Positions 27,620 to 36,301 of a stretch of DNA of 64,000 nucleotides are shown piece after piece (position 1 is the first letter of the stretch; every line of letters begins with the position of its first letter). The DNA comes from Bradyrhizobium manausense. Its GTDB lineage: Bacteria > Pseudomonadota > Alphaproteobacteria > Rhizobiales > Xanthobacteraceae. Location: contig NZ_JAFCLG010000001.1 in NCBI RefSeq assembly GCF_018129685.1, positions 744,001 through 808,000 on the forward strand. Direction: 5' to 3'. The notes beneath the pieces were generated by a model that did no database searches, was not told the DNA's origin, and was given only the letters and a program-made list of their open reading frames with translations. The translations under genes and the position numbers were made by a program.

Positions 27620-28516
27620 CTATCGCGTCGCCAGCACCACCGCGGCGAGCGTGAAGATCAGCCCGGCGATCTGCCCTGCCCCGAGCGGCTCGTGCAGCGC
27701 GAGCGCGGATGCGACGACGCCGATGACGGGCACTGCCATCGTCCCGATCGCAGCGACCGAGGCCGGCAGGCGCGCGAGCGCTGCGAACCAGCTGACATAG
27801 GCGATGCAGAACTGCACCACGGTGGAATAGATCAGCAGCCACCAGCCTGTTGGAGTCACCTTGTCCAGATGCGTGGTCTCGACAAGAAGGCCAATGACCG
27901 AGATCGGCAGGCAGCCGATGCCGATCTGCCAGGCCGCGGCCGTGATCGGCGGCAGATGGATCGGGTATTTTTTCGAGAACACCGTGCCGACGGCAAAGCC
28001 GAACGCGCCGCCCAGCACCATGACGATGCCCGGCAGCTTCTCCACGCTGGCGGCAATGCCGTTGCCGCCCATGATCGAGGCGAGCCCCGCAAAGGCCATC
28101 ACCAGCCCCAGCGTGCGCAGCACCGTCGGCCGCTCCCCGAGCACGGGCCAGGCGATCAGTGAGGCCCAGACCGGCATGGTGTAGGCGATCAGCGCGGCTT
28201 CACTCGCCGGCAGCCAGAGCAGCGCCAGTCCCATCAGCACCATCCAGCCCGTGACGTTGAGCATGGCCGCCGTCATCAGCCGCGGCCAGATGGCGGACGC
28301 TACCTTCAGGCTGTCGCCGCGCACCAGCGCGAACAGCGCCAGCAGCCCGGCGCCGAGCACGCCGGTGACGCCGCGAAGGGTGAGCGGCGGCAGCTCGCCG
28401 ATCAGGAATTTCGTCACCGGCCAGTTGAAGCCCCAGCCGATCGAGGTGATCGCGAGGAACATCAGGCCGGCCGGGGCGATGCGTGGCCGCATCGCCGGTT
28501 TGGTTGAATCAAGCAT
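27620..28516 (-). CDS. DMT superfamily (EamA) exporter
   Basis: A 298-residue membrane protein with ten predicted helices arranged as two EamA repeats. The first repeat opens GLMFLAITSIGWGFNWPVTKFL and the second opens GIVMVLGGAFGFAVGTVFSKKY. RhaT/EamA-type carriers export amino acids, metabolites or drugs; the substrate is unknown. ATG 28516 is preferred to the in-frame TTG five codons upstream. Divergent from nrdJ across the long nrdJ leader. The family is shared with the carrier at 43577, but the two are only distantly related. Confidence 0.9.
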   Translation of the reverse strand: MLDSTKPAMRPRIAPAGLMFLAITSIGWGFNWPVTKFLIGELPPLTLRGVTGVLGAGLLALFALVRGDSLKVASAIWPRLMTAAMLNVTGWMVLMGLALLWLPASEAALIAYTMPVWASLIAWPVLGERPTVLRTLGLVMAFAGLASIMGGNGIAASVEKLPGIVMVLGGAFGFAVGTVFSKKYPIHLPPITAAAWQIGIGCLPISVIGLLVETTHLDKVTPTGWWLLIYSTVVQFCIAYVSWFAALARLPASVAAIGTMAVPVIGVVASALALHEPLGAGQIAGLIFTLAAVVLATR

Positions 28517-28788
28517 TGGGTGGTCCGGCAAAATCGAGCTTCAGCTTGGCGTGGATTCGCCCCCGCCGCCACCACCGCGGCGGGCATGCCTGCCCCGAGC
28601 TTCCGTACCCGTACGTGAGTCCCGCTGACGCAATCCCGATCCCGAAAAATATACCTGCCCTGTGAACATCGGGATGAAGCATCCGTATCGTCACGGGATG
28701 CGAATTTTTTTGGTTGGGAATCCCTGAGGACTCACTGATACTTGGCTCAAGACAGGCGCGGGCTTGGCCCCCTGTTATCCCCCGCAAT

Positions 28789-28835
28789 CCACCATATTTA
28801 GTATTTGATTCAGGAACTCGCACTAGTTCTTGACG
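28789..28835 (+). promoter_or_regulatory. Tandem NrdR-like boxes upstream of nrdJ
   Basis: Box 1 (28789-28804, CCACCATATTTAGTAT) matches the NrdR consensus ACACWATATATWGTGT at 12 of 16 positions. A weaker box 2 (28820-28835) matches at 9 of 16, conserving CACTA and the TTG end. The boxes start 31 bp apart, three helical turns, as known for NrdR-controlled operators. Box 2 overlaps the predicted -35 element. Confidence 0.6.
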
Positions 28836-28858
28836 GGCGCAACGGAGAGTCCTAGCTT
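28829..28858 (+). promoter_or_regulatory. Candidate sigma70-type promoter of nrdJ
   Basis: CTTGAC (28829-28834), the alphaproteobacterial -35 form, is followed at 17-18 nt by CTAGCTT (28852-28858). Transcription would begin near 28865, giving a leader of about 450 nt. Confidence 0.5.
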
Positions 28859-28864
28859 TCGATC

Positions 28865-29313
28865 CGTTCGGCGCGAGTGAGTTTGCGTCCCGCCGGCACT
28901 CCCCCAAAGGGTCCGCAGAACTGCACTCCGCCAAGCCAGACGAAGGCAGCGGGAGAAGGGCTTGTCTGCCCGCGGACAGCGGACTCCTGGGGCGCCAGAA
29001 CGGGCCGGCAACAGGCTCGGAAGGCAGAGTTCACGCTGGTGCCGAATGGCACGAGCGTGACGTGAAGAGTAGCGGCGTTGTGGGGCGTTTGAACGCATGT
29101 CGGGCTCATCCCCTTGGGGGCGGACGGACCTGGACATGCCGGCGGATGAGAGGTGCAAGCACCCGACATCCCCGGGAGAAACTGGGCCGGAAACCACCGG
29201 CTGAACTGCGAAGCCTTTGGGCCGATGAGGCCGTCGGAGGAATCGCGAATTGAAATAGCGACCCGGGCGCCTTGCGGAGGCAGTTCGGTCAAAGACAAGG
29301 ACGGGGCAAGACG
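28865..29313 (+). ncRNA. Candidate long structured leader RNA of nrdJ
   Basis: About 450 bp with no coding sequence but strong RNA folding potential. Stem 29031-29043/29048-29060 pairs 12 of 13 positions with a GAAT tetraloop. Stem 29097-29104/29162-29169 (8 bp) stacks on 29105-29111/29144-29150 (7 bp) with an 11-nt bulge. Smaller hairpins are GCCGG/CCGGC (29186-29201) and GCGT/ACGC (29085-29096). Some arms have two possible partners: GTCCGC at 28911 with GCGGAC at 28972 or 28979, and GCATGTC at 29095 with GACATGC at 29133. I find no cobalamin-riboswitch core, tmRNA tag or RNase P motif. A control element reading B12 or dNTP state is inference. Confidence 0.5.
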
Positions 29314-32300
29314 ATGCGGATTGAGCGGCGCCACACCACTTCGGGACAGTCACCTTACGCCGGGATCGAATTCCGGCTGACCACGTCGGAGATCAGGAAT
29401 CCCGACGGCTCGGTCGTGTTTAAAATGGACGGCGTCGAGGTCCCGACCGAATGGTCGCAGGTCGCCTCCGACGTGCTCGCCCAGAAATACTTCCGCAAAG
29501 CCGGCGTCGCCGCGCGCCTGAAGAAGGTCGAGGAGGAATCCGTCCCCTCGTTCCTGTGGCGCTCCGTGCCCGATACCGACGCCCTCGCCGCCCTGCCCGA
29601 GAAGGAGCGCTATGTCAGCGAGATCTCGTCCAAGCAGGTGTTCGACCGCCTCGCCGGCTGCTGGACCTATTGGGGCTGGAAGGGCGGCTATTTCTCGTCG
29701 GACGAAGACGCGCAGGCCTTCTATGACGAGCTCCGCTACATGCTCGCCATGCAGATGGTCGCGCCGAACTCGCCGCAATGGTTCAACACCGGCCTGCACT
29801 GGGCCTATGGCATCGATGGCCCCGGCCAGGGCCACTATTACGTCGACCCCTTCACCGGCAAGCTGACCAAGTCCAAGTCGGCCTATGAGCATCCGCAGCC
29901 GCACGCCTGCTTCATCCAGGGCGTCGGCGACGACCTCGTCAACGAGGGCGGCATCATGGACCTCTGGGTCCGCGAAGCCCGCCTGTTCAAATACGGCTCC
30001 GGCACCGGCTCCAATTTCTCGCGTTTGCGCGGCGAGGGTGAGAAACTCTCGGGCGGCGGCCGCTCCTCGGGCCTGATGAGCTTCCTCAAGATCGGCGACC
30101 GCGCCGCCGGCGCGATCAAGTCGGGTGGCACGACGCGCAGAGCCGCCAAGATGGTCGTCGTCGACGTCGATCACCCCGATATCGAGACCTATATCGACTG
30201 GAAGGTGAAGGAGGAGCAGAAGGTCGCAGCCCTCGTCACCGGCTCCAAAATCAACCAGAAGCACCTCAAGGTGGTGCTGAAGGCCTGCGTGAACTGCGAA
30301 GGCTCGGGCGACGATTGCTTCGACCCCGAGAAGAACCCGGCGCTCCGCCGCGAGATCAAGCTCGCGCGCCGCAGCCTCGTGCCTGACAATTACATCAAGC
30401 GCGTCATTCAGTTCGCCAAGCAGGGCTACAAGGACATCCAGTTCGACGTCTACGACACCGACTGGGATAGCGAAGCCTACCTCACGGTGTCAGGCCAGAA
30501 CTCCAACAACTCGGTCTCGCTGCGGGACGATTTCCTGCGCGCCGTCGAAACCGATGGCGACTGGAACCTGACTGCCCGCACCTCCAAGAAGGTGACGAAG
30601 ACGCTGAAGGCGCGCGACCTCTGGGAAAAGATCGGCTACGCCGCCTGGGCGTCGGCCGACCCGGGCCTGCACTTCAACACCACCATGAACGACTGGCACA
30701 CCTGCAAGGCCTCCGGCGACATCCGCGCGTCCAATCCGTGCTCTGAATACATGTTCCTGGACGACACCGCCTGCAACCTTGCCTCGGCGAACCTGCTGAC
30801 GTTCTACGACATCGAGGCCAAGCGCTTCGACGTCGAGGGTTACGAGCATCTCTGCCGCTTGTGGACCATCGTGCTCGAAATCTCCGTGATGATGGCGCAG
30901 TTCCCGTCGAAGGCGATCGCCGAGCTCTCCTACGAGTTCCGCACGCTCGGCCTCGGCTACGCCAATATCGGCGGCCTCCTGATGACCATGGGCCTGTCCT
31001 ATGACAGCAAGGAAGGCCGCGCGCTCTGCGGCGCGCTGACCGCCGTCATGACCGGCATCACCTACAAGACCTCGGCGGAAATGGCGGCCGAGCTCGGCAC
31101 CTTCCCGGGCTACAAGAAGAACGCCCAGCACATGCTGCGCGTGATCCGCAACCACCGCCGCGCCGCCCACGGCCAGTCCAACGGCTACGAGGCGCTCAGC
31201 GTCAACCCGGTGCCGCTCGACCTCGTCTCCTGCCCGCAGGCCGACCTGGTCGCGCATGCGCAGGCTGCCTGGGATGCGGCGCTCGAGCTCGGCGAGGTCA
31301 ACGGCTATCGCAACGCCCAGACCACGGTGATCGCGCCGACAGGCACGATCGGCCTCGTCATGGATTGCGACACCACCGGCATCGAGCCTGATTTCGCGCT
31401 GGTGAAGTTCAAGAAGCTCGCCGGCGGCGGCTACTTCAAGATCATCAATCGCGCGGTCCCCGCGGCGCTGCGCGCGCTCGGCTATCGCGAGAGCGAGATC
31501 GCGGAGATCGAAGCCTACGCCGTCGGCCACGGCTCGCTCTCCAACGCCCCCGGCATCAACGCCTCGACCCTCAAGGCGAAAGGCTTCACCGACGAAGCCA
31601 TCGCCAAGGTCGAAAAGGCCCTGCCGACCGCCTTCGACATCAAGTTCGCCTTCAACAAGTGGACGTTTGGCGAAGACTTCATCCGCGACCAGCTCGGCAT
31701 CGGCGCGGAAGCCATTGCCGCGCCCGGCTTCGACCTGCTCCAGGCCGTCGGCTTCACCAAGCGCGAGATCGAGGCGGCCAACGTCCACATCTGCGGCGCG
31801 ATGACGGTGGAAGGTGCCCCGCACCTGAAGGCCGAGCACTATTCGGTGTTCGACTGCGCCAATCCCTGCGGCAAGATCGGCAAGCGGTACCTCTCGGTCG
31901 AGAGCCACATCCGCATGATGGCGGCAGCGCAGCCCTTCATCTCCGGTGCGATCTCCAAGACCATCAACATGCCGAACGACGCCACCGTGGAGGACTGCAA
32001 GTCCGCCTACATGCTGTCGTGGAAGCTCGCGCTGAAGGCCAACGCGCTCTATCGCGACGGCTCCAAGCTCAGCCAGCCGCTCAACTCGCAGCTCATCAGC
32101 GATGACGAGGACGAGGACGATGCGGTCGAGCTGCTGCACGAGAAGCCGATGGCGGCGCGGACCACCCAGGTGGCCGAAAAGGTCGTCGAGAAGCTGGTCG
32201 AGCGCATCATCGTGATGCGCGAGCGCGAGAAGATGCCGGACCGTCGCAAGGGCTACACCCAGAAGGCGGTCGTCGGCGGCCACAAGGTCTACCTGCGCAC

Positions 32301-33072
32301 CGGCGAATATGACGACGGCCGTCTCGGCGAGATCTTCATCGACATGCACAAGGAAGGCGCGGCCTTGCGCTCCTTCATCAACAACTTCGCCATCGCGGTG
32401 TCGCTCGGCCTGCAATACGGCGTGCCGCTCGACGAATATGTCGACGCCTTTACCTTCACCCGCTTCGAGCCGGCGGGCCCCGTGCAGGGCAACGACAGCA
32501 TCAAATACGCGACCTCGATCCTCGACTACGTCTTCCGCGAGCTCGCGGTGAGCTACATGTCGCGCTTCGATCTCGCCCATGTCGATCCGACCGAGTCGAA
32601 TTTCGACGCGCTCGGCAAGGGCGTGGAAGAAGGCAAGGAGCCGGAGGAGCCCCACCACGCCAACAAGCTGGTGTCGCGCGGCCTCACCCGCTCCCGCACC
32701 GACAACCTCGTGGTGATGCGCGGCGGCTCCGCCGCGGTCGTCTCCGGCAGCGACAACGCTCCGTCAGGCGGTAGCAAGGTCACCGCGCTGGCCTCGCACG
32801 GCGCACGGGTCGGCGATGTCCTCGAAGGCGCCGTCGCCTTGAAGCAGGAAGTGAGCCACGACCTCTCGCCCACCGAGAAGCTGGAAGCCCTCCAGTGGAG
32901 CAAGGCCGGAGCCGCGCAAGCCGCAGCCCCCAGCAAGGCCGAGCGCCGCGCCGAAGCCAAGGCCAAGGGCTACGAAGGCGAGATGTGCAGCGAGTGCGGC
33001 AACTTCACGCTGGTGCGGAATGGCACGTGTATGAAGTGCGATACTTGCGGCAGCACGACGGGATGTAGCTGA
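29314..33072 (+). CDS. nrdJ: Vitamin B12-dependent (class II) ribonucleotide reductase
   Basis: A 1252-residue adenosylcobalamin-dependent enzyme that reduces ribonucleotides to deoxyribonucleotides and works with or without oxygen. Key parts seen are [24 protein letters not shown] (substrate and specificity loops), [18 protein letters not shown] with the catalytic Cys476, and [24 protein letters not shown]. The C-terminal redox and zinc-like cysteines are in [28 protein letters not shown]. Length fits the large alphaproteobacterial NrdJ group. ATG 29314 follows ACGGGGCAAGACG. Promoter features and a structured leader lie upstream. No other nrd gene is close. Confidence 0.97.
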   Translation: MRIERRHTTSGQSPYAGIEFRLTTSEIRNPDGSVVFKMDGVEVPTEWSQVASDVLAQKYFRKAGVAARLKKVEEESVPSFLWRSVPDTDALAALPEKERYVSEISSKQVFDRLAGCWTYWGWKGGYFSSDEDAQAFYDELRYMLAMQMVAPNSPQWFNTGLHWAYGIDGPGQGHYYVDPFTGKLTKSKSAYEHPQPHACFIQGVGDDLVNEGGIMDLWVREARLFKYGSGTGSNFSRLRGEGEKLSGGGRSSGLMSFLKIGDRAAGAIKSGGTTRRAAKMVVVDVDHPDIETYIDWKVKEEQKVAALVTGSKINQKHLKVVLKACVNCEGSGDDCFDPEKNPALRREIKLARRSLVPDNYIKRVIQFAKQGYKDIQFDVYDTDWDSEAYLTVSGQNSNNSVSLRDDFLRAVETDGDWNLTARTSKKVTKTLKARDLWEKIGYAAWASADPGLHFNTTMNDWHTCKASGDIRASNPCSEYMFLDDTACNLASANLLTFYDIEAKRFDVEGYEHLCRLWTIVLEISVMMAQFPSKAIAELSYEFRTLGLGYANIGGLLMTMGLSYDSKEGRALCGALTAVMTGITYKTSAEMAAELGTFPGYKKNAQHMLRVIRNHRRAAHGQSNGYEALSVNPVPLDLVSCPQADLVAHAQAAWDAALELGEVNGYRNAQTTVIAPTGTIGLVMDCDTTGIEPDFALVKFKKLAGGGYFKIINRAVPAALRALGYRESEIAEIEAYAVGHGSLSNAPGINASTLKAKGFTDEAIAKVEKALPTAFDIKFAFNKWTFGEDFIRDQLGIGAEAIAAPGFDLLQAVGFTKREIEAANVHICGAMTVEGAPHLKAEHYSVFDCANPCGKIGKRYLSVESHIRMMAAAQPFISGAISKTINMPNDATVEDCKSAYMLSWKLALKANALYRDGSKLSQPLNSQLISDDEDEDDAVELLHEKPMAARTTQVAEKVVEKLVERIIVMREREKMPDRRKGYTQKAVVGGHKVYLRTGEYDDGRLGEIFIDMHKEGAALRSFINNFAIAVSLGLQYGVPLDEYVDAFTFTRFEPAGPVQGNDSIKYATSILDYVFRELAVSYMSRFDLAHVDPTESNFDALGKGVEEGKEPEEPHHANKLVSRGLTRSRTDNLVVMRGGSAAVVSGSDNAPSGGSKVTALASHGARVGDVLEGAVALKQEVSHDLSPTEKLEALQWSKAGAAQAAAPSKAERRAEAKAKGYEGEMCSECGNFTLVRNGTCMKCDTCGSTTGCS

Positions 33073-33103
33073 TCCGAACAGCGCAAGCCGCCCGGAGGCC
33101 TCG

Positions 33104-33349
33104 ATGCCAGTTGCATTACGCCAGGGCGGCTTGCGCTACTACTTCTTCTCGAACGAGGGGCAGCCGCCCGAGCTGCCCCATATTCATGTCAAAGGTGGCG
33201 GCCGGGACGCCAAGATCTGGCTTGAACCTGCCATATCAATAGCCGACAGTTATGGCTTCAATCCGCGGGAACTTTCGAATATCCTGCAAGTCGTCGAGAG
33301 TAATCGCGATCTTCTCCTGAAGGCATGGCATGACCATTTCGGCAACTAG
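33104..33349 (+). CDS. DUF4160 domain protein
   Basis: An 81-residue small cytosolic protein. RYYFFSNEGQPPELPHIHVKGGGRDAKIWLEP is the DUF4160 core with its HIHV histidines, followed by a helical C terminus (NPRELSNILQVVESNRDLLLKAWHDHF). It overlaps the DUF2442 gene by 20 bp. Such DUF4160-DUF2442 pairs are common in bacteria and look like toxin-antitoxin modules, but I know of no demonstrated activity. It begins 31 bp after nrdJ and could be read through from it. Confidence 0.9.
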   Translation: MPVALRQGGLRYYFFSNEGQPPELPHIHVKGGGRDAKIWLEPAISIADSYGFNPRELSNILQVVESNRDLLLKAWHDHFGN

Positions 33350-33578
33350 CGTTCGCTTCGACGAACACACGATGTGGGTCGAACTGTCCGACGGCCGGAC
33401 ACTCGGTGTCCCGCTCGCATGGTTTCCTCGCCTGCTGCATGCAACGCCCAGCGAACGCGAACAGGTCGAGCTCAGCCGCGTCGGACTGCACTGGGAAGCG
33501 CTTGACGAAGATATCTCCATTGTCGGCCTTCTCGCAGGACGCGGTGACGTCACGAGATCCACCGAGCATGCGGCATAG
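33330..33578 (+). CDS. DUF2442 domain protein
   Basis: An 82-residue protein of the DUF2442 family: VRFDEHTMWVELSDGRTLGVPLAWFPRLLHATPSEREQ, then GLHWEALDEDISIVGLL near the end. The start lies inside the DUF4160 gene (20-bp overlap in another frame), which implies translational coupling. Its fold is thought to bind nucleic acid or partner DUF4160; the role is not known. A palindromic repeat begins 56 bp after its stop. Confidence 0.9.
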   Translation: MTISATSVRFDEHTMWVELSDGRTLGVPLAWFPRLLHATPSEREQVELSRVGLHWEALDEDISIVGLLAGRGDVTRSTEHAA

Positions 33579-33633
33579 TGCGGGAGCGATGATAGGCTTC
33601 GCAAAGGCTCAATCCATTCTCATGCACTAGCTC

Positions 33634-33718
33634 GTAGGGTGGATTAGCCGAAGGCGTAATCCACCTCTTTTTTCGCGGCGACAAAGGTGGTGGGTTACGC
33701 TTCGCTAACCCACCCTAC
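33634..33718. repeat. REP-like palindrome, copy A
   Basis: GTAGGGTGGATTAGCCGAAG... is followed by a near-perfect inverted copy ending TAACCCACCCTAC. Each half is itself a hairpin (GGTGGATTAGC/GCGTAATCCACC), and the two halves pair across a 15-nt spacer. Two related copies lie at 34124 and 34853. Confidence 0.85.
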
Positions 33719-33749
33719 GAGCCAGGCCGGCGCCACGCGATACTCACTC

Positions 33750-34043
33750 CTATTTCGCAGCGCCAATCGCATCCATCAGCGGCATGTCACGATGAGTTTC
33801 GCAGAAGCGCGAGAGCTTGTTGCCGTTTCGCTCCACGGCCTGCACGTCGACGACGGGGTTGTTCTGGCGACCCGCGTAGAAGCCCGCCAGCCAGACGTTC
33901 ACGGTCCGCGTATGGGTGATGCGCTGGGTGAGATATTGATCGCAGGTGATCTTGGAAACGTCGATCGTCACCTGGGCGTCCGCTTGCGCGACCATCAGGA
34001 TCACGGCAGGAATTCCGGCGAAGGTCGCTCTTGACGGGAACAT
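33750..34043 (-). CDS. HdeA/HdeB-like small periplasmic protein
   Basis: A 97-residue protein with a signal peptide ending near residue 24 (AQADAQ). The mature part carries the HdeA-type pattern DVSKITCDQYLTQR...WLAGFYAGRQNNPVVDVQAVERNGNKLSRFCETHRDMPLMDAI with two cysteines about 45 residues apart. HdeA/B proteins are acid-activated periplasmic chaperones; the Rhizobiales homologues are inferred to act in envelope stress. Flanked by REP copy A (31 bp away, 3' side) and copy C (5' side). Confidence 0.88.
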   Translation of the reverse strand: MFPSRATFAGIPAVILMVAQADAQVTIDVSKITCDQYLTQRITHTRTVNVWLAGFYAGRQNNPVVDVQAVERNGNKLSRFCETHRDMPLMDAIGAAK

Positions 34044-34123
34044 GATCTCTCCTCTCGACGAATGCCGCGAGGTTCACGTCCTGGCGCGTCATCGTCTTGA
34101 TTCAGATCAAGAAGCTATGGTTC

Positions 34124-34204
34124 GTAGGATGGGTTTGCCCTTGCGAAACCCATCCTGTCGCGACGACTATTGATGGGTTTCGCTATCGCTCAACCCGTCC
34201 TACG
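34124..34204. repeat. REP-like palindrome, diverged copy C
   Basis: GTAGGATGGGTTTGCCCTTGCGAAACCCATCC, then a spacer, then GATGGGTTTCGCTATCGCTCAACCCGTCCTAC. The layout is the same as copies A and B (two hairpin halves that also pair with each other), with many base changes. Confidence 0.75.
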
Positions 34205-34318
34205 CGCTCATCAACACCCAGCCACCGAATTTGCCTTTGCGGTCGCGCCCTTCCCTCCTACACTCCCGCCCCCCACCAGCATCGGTTCCGACGGTCCCGG
34301 TAGAAGCGGAGTTAAGTC

Positions 34319-34837
34319 ATGCCCAAACCGGAAAGCTTCCCGATCGAGACAATCTTCGTTCCCACCAAGCAGAAGAAAGCCCTCAAGCCCGAGATCGTGG
34401 CGGAGATCGCGGAAAGCATGCTCGACATCGGGCAGCAGACGCCCATTTCCATCAGGCGCGACGGAGACCGGCTCGTTCTGGTCGAGGGACTGCATCGGCT
34501 GGAGGCCTGCAAGGCGCTCGGCGAGACGACCATTCTCGGTGTCCTTGTCACGGCCGAGCCTGCTCAATACAAGCCGCACCTCGCTGAACGACCCGAAGTC
34601 GAGGCCGAGCGCATCAAGATGGCGCGATTGAAACAGTTGCGCCTGGAGAAGGAAGCCGCGGAGGCATCGAATTCTGCATTGAAGGGCGTGAGCGCAACGG
34701 ACGCGTCGCGCACCCGTCCGGCCAAAGGCGTCCGCGAGCATCCGAAGGCATCACCGGGCCGGATGGCGAAATCGCCACCGAAAAAAACATTGTCGGATTG
34801 GATCACGCAGCAAAAGGGCACCGGCGGCCGCTATTGA
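34319..34837 (+). CDS. Orphan ParB N-terminal (ParB/Srx fold) domain protein
   Basis: A 172-residue protein. Residues 10-80 form a ParB-type domain: IETIFVPTKQKKALKPEIVAEIAESMLDIGQQTPISIRR, then LVEGLHRLEACKALGETTI with the conserved GLHR (nuclease/CTPase-type box). The rest is a basic Lys/Arg/Ala-rich coiled and disordered tail with no HTH. It lacks the central DNA-binding domain of chromosome partition ParB, so it is more like orphan ParB-like or sulfiredoxin-fold proteins. Flanked by REP copies C and B. A role in nucleotide or DNA metabolism is inference only. Confidence 0.82.
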   Translation: MPKPESFPIETIFVPTKQKKALKPEIVAEIAESMLDIGQQTPISIRRDGDRLVLVEGLHRLEACKALGETTILGVLVTAEPAQYKPHLAERPEVEAERIKMARLKQLRLEKEAAEASNSALKGVSATDASRTRPAKGVREHPKASPGRMAKSPPKKTLSDWITQQKGTGGRY

Positions 34838-34852
34838 TGGGCGGATTGGCTG

Positions 34853-34942
34853 GTAGGGTGGATTAGCGAAGCGTAATCCACCACACGTCTCGTTTCCGGG
34901 ACGAACGGCGGTGGGTTACGCCTTGCGGCTAACCCACCCAAC
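34853..34942. repeat. REP-like palindrome, copy B
   Basis: GTAGGGTGGATTAGCGAAGCGTAATCCACC then GGTGGGTTACGCCTTGCGGCTAACCCACCC, with the same two-half architecture as copy A. It starts 15 bp after the ParB-like gene's stop and ends 22 bp before the PfpI-type gene. Confidence 0.85.
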
Positions 34943-34963
34943 GCGCTGCATCGTCACCGCAAA

Positions 34964-35527
34964 TTACGCCGCGCTGCTGCGCTGCATGTGACGCCCCTCC
35001 TTCACCTCCTCGATGATCTTGGCGCTGAAAGCCTTGAGGTCACCGGGGTTGCGCGAGGTGATAACGCCCTGGTCCACCACGACCTCCGAATCCTCCCACT
35101 TCGCCCCGGCATTGGCGATGTCGGTCTTGATCGATTTGTAGGACGTCATCCTGCGGCCCTTCGCGATCCCCGTCTCGACCAGCAGCCAGGGCGCATGACA
35201 GACCGCGGCAACGACCTTCTTGGCGTCGAAGACGCTTTTGATGAATTGAAGCGCCTTGGGCTCGACACGCAGCAGATCGGGATTGATCTGACCGCCGGGC
35301 AGCACGAGCGCGTCGTAGTCGCCGGCCGAGGCCTGATCGAGGGTCTTGTCGACCTTGACGGGGCGGCCCCAGTCCTTCGCGTCCCAGCCCTTGATCTCGC
35401 CGGCTTGCGGCGAAATGATCTCGACGGTCGCACCGGCCGCCTTGAGCGCATCGCGCGGCACTTCGAGTTCCGATTGCTCGAAGCCGTTGGTCGCCAGAAT
35501 GGCAATCTTTTTCCCGGACAGTTCCAT
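34964..35527 (-). CDS. PfpI/YhbO-type DJ-1 superfamily protein (deglycase-like)
   Basis: A 187-residue type 1 glutamine amidotransferase-like protein of the PfpI group. GKKIAILATNGFEQSELEVPRDALKAAGATVEII opens the fold. The nucleophile cysteine is in VVAAVCHAPWLLVETG, and the catalytic histidine follows it directly (CHAPW). VDQGVITSRNPGDLKAFSAKIIEE is the usual C-terminal motif. Family members act as stress proteins, proteases or glyoxalase-type deglycases; activity is not decidable here. Start 35527 has ribosome site GGAGACACGG. Confidence 0.93.
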   Translation of the reverse strand: MELSGKKIAILATNGFEQSELEVPRDALKAAGATVEIISPQAGEIKGWDAKDWGRPVKVDKTLDQASAGDYDALVLPGGQINPDLLRVEPKALQFIKSVFDAKKVVAAVCHAPWLLVETGIAKGRRMTSYKSIKTDIANAGAKWEDSEVVVDQGVITSRNPGDLKAFSAKIIEEVKEGRHMQRSSAA

Positions 35528-35597
35528 CCGTGTCTCCATTGATCGTGAGGTGATGCCGATCAATGGCGTGCCTTCGCATTTGGTTCCCCGCGCGCCC

Positions 35598-36251
35598 CTA
35601 CTCCCGCGCCCGGCGAACTGCGTCGGCCAGCGTCTTGCGCTGCTTGTCCCAGCGCGCTTCCTCGGCCGCGGCGCGCTCCTCCAGCGCGGCCCGCTCGGCT
35701 TCGATCGCGCCTGCCCGCGCCTCGTGGTCCCGCCGCGCCTTCTCCAGCGCCGCCTCGGCGGCCGCGACCGCCTTCTCCCGGCGCGCGCGGTCCCTGGCGC
35801 GGGCGGCCTCTTCCTTGCGCCGCGCGGCTTCGCGGCGCTGCTCTTCCTTGGCAAAGGCAGCAGCGGCCGCACGCGCCTGTCGATCGTCGACGTCCGACGT
35901 CGCCGCCCGCTTGGCCGAGCTCTTCACTGGCCTCTTGGCCGGACGTTTCTTCGACCTGGCCCTGGATGTCGGCTTGCCCTCGTCCTCACCGAGATCCGTC
36001 GGCAAGTCGGAATGCTCGGTGAACGGGCCGTCCGATCCGACCGGCCGCCTGAGCACGACACCGGGCGCCGCCATGGTCGCAGCGACGATGTCGGGATCGT
36101 CGGTCTCCCTGGCGATGCCTTGATGGAACAGGTTGGACCTGGCGCCCCAGGCCTCCAGCGCCGCCTTCATCGAGGGCGCGGCGACCGCCTGGTCATAAAA
36201 GCCGAGCGAGGTCTGATAGGTCTTCAGCTTTCTCGTCGGCTTTTTTGGCAT
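35598..36251 (-). CDS. Basic coiled-coil protein, TolA-like tail
   Basis: A 217-residue cytosolic protein. The first 80 residues are a conserved-looking domain (RKLKTYQTSLGFYDQAVAAPSMKAALEAWGARSNLFHQG). A Lys/Arg-rich linker follows, then a long Ala/Glu/Arg-rich helix of about 100 residues typical of coiled coils. Such proteins are often called TolA-like in rhizobia but have no TolA membrane anchor. The N-terminal region resembles small proteins found with PfpI-type genes. No function can be assigned. It precedes the PfpI-type gene on the same strand, 70 bp apart. Confidence 0.75.
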   Translation of the reverse strand: MPKKPTRKLKTYQTSLGFYDQAVAAPSMKAALEAWGARSNLFHQGIARETDDPDIVAATMAAPGVVLRRPVGSDGPFTEHSDLPTDLGEDEGKPTSRARSKKRPAKRPVKSSAKRAATSDVDDRQARAAAAAFAKEEQRREAARRKEEAARARDRARREKAVAAAEAALEKARRDHEARAGAIEAERAALEERAAAEEARWDKQRKTLADAVRRARE

Positions 36252-36301
36252 CTCACCTCACGGCCTGATCTTGCGACTGAGGGCGACAGCGCACAACCCG
36301 C

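Noticed and set aside
28865..29313. Cobalamin riboswitch, tmRNA or RNase P RNA in the nrdJ leader
   Set aside because: I searched by eye for the B12 box and core, the tmRNA tag and resume codons, and the conserved RNase P motif. None was found.
28823..29353. A 176-codon minus-strand frame in the nrdJ leader region
   Set aside because: Arg/Ser/Pro-rich with no domain. The sequence there shows RNA-type inverted repeats and promoter elements on the plus strand, which explain it better.
30490..32658. A 722-codon minus-strand open frame within nrdJ
   Set aside because: It is the antisense shadow of nrdJ; codon use is not gene-like.
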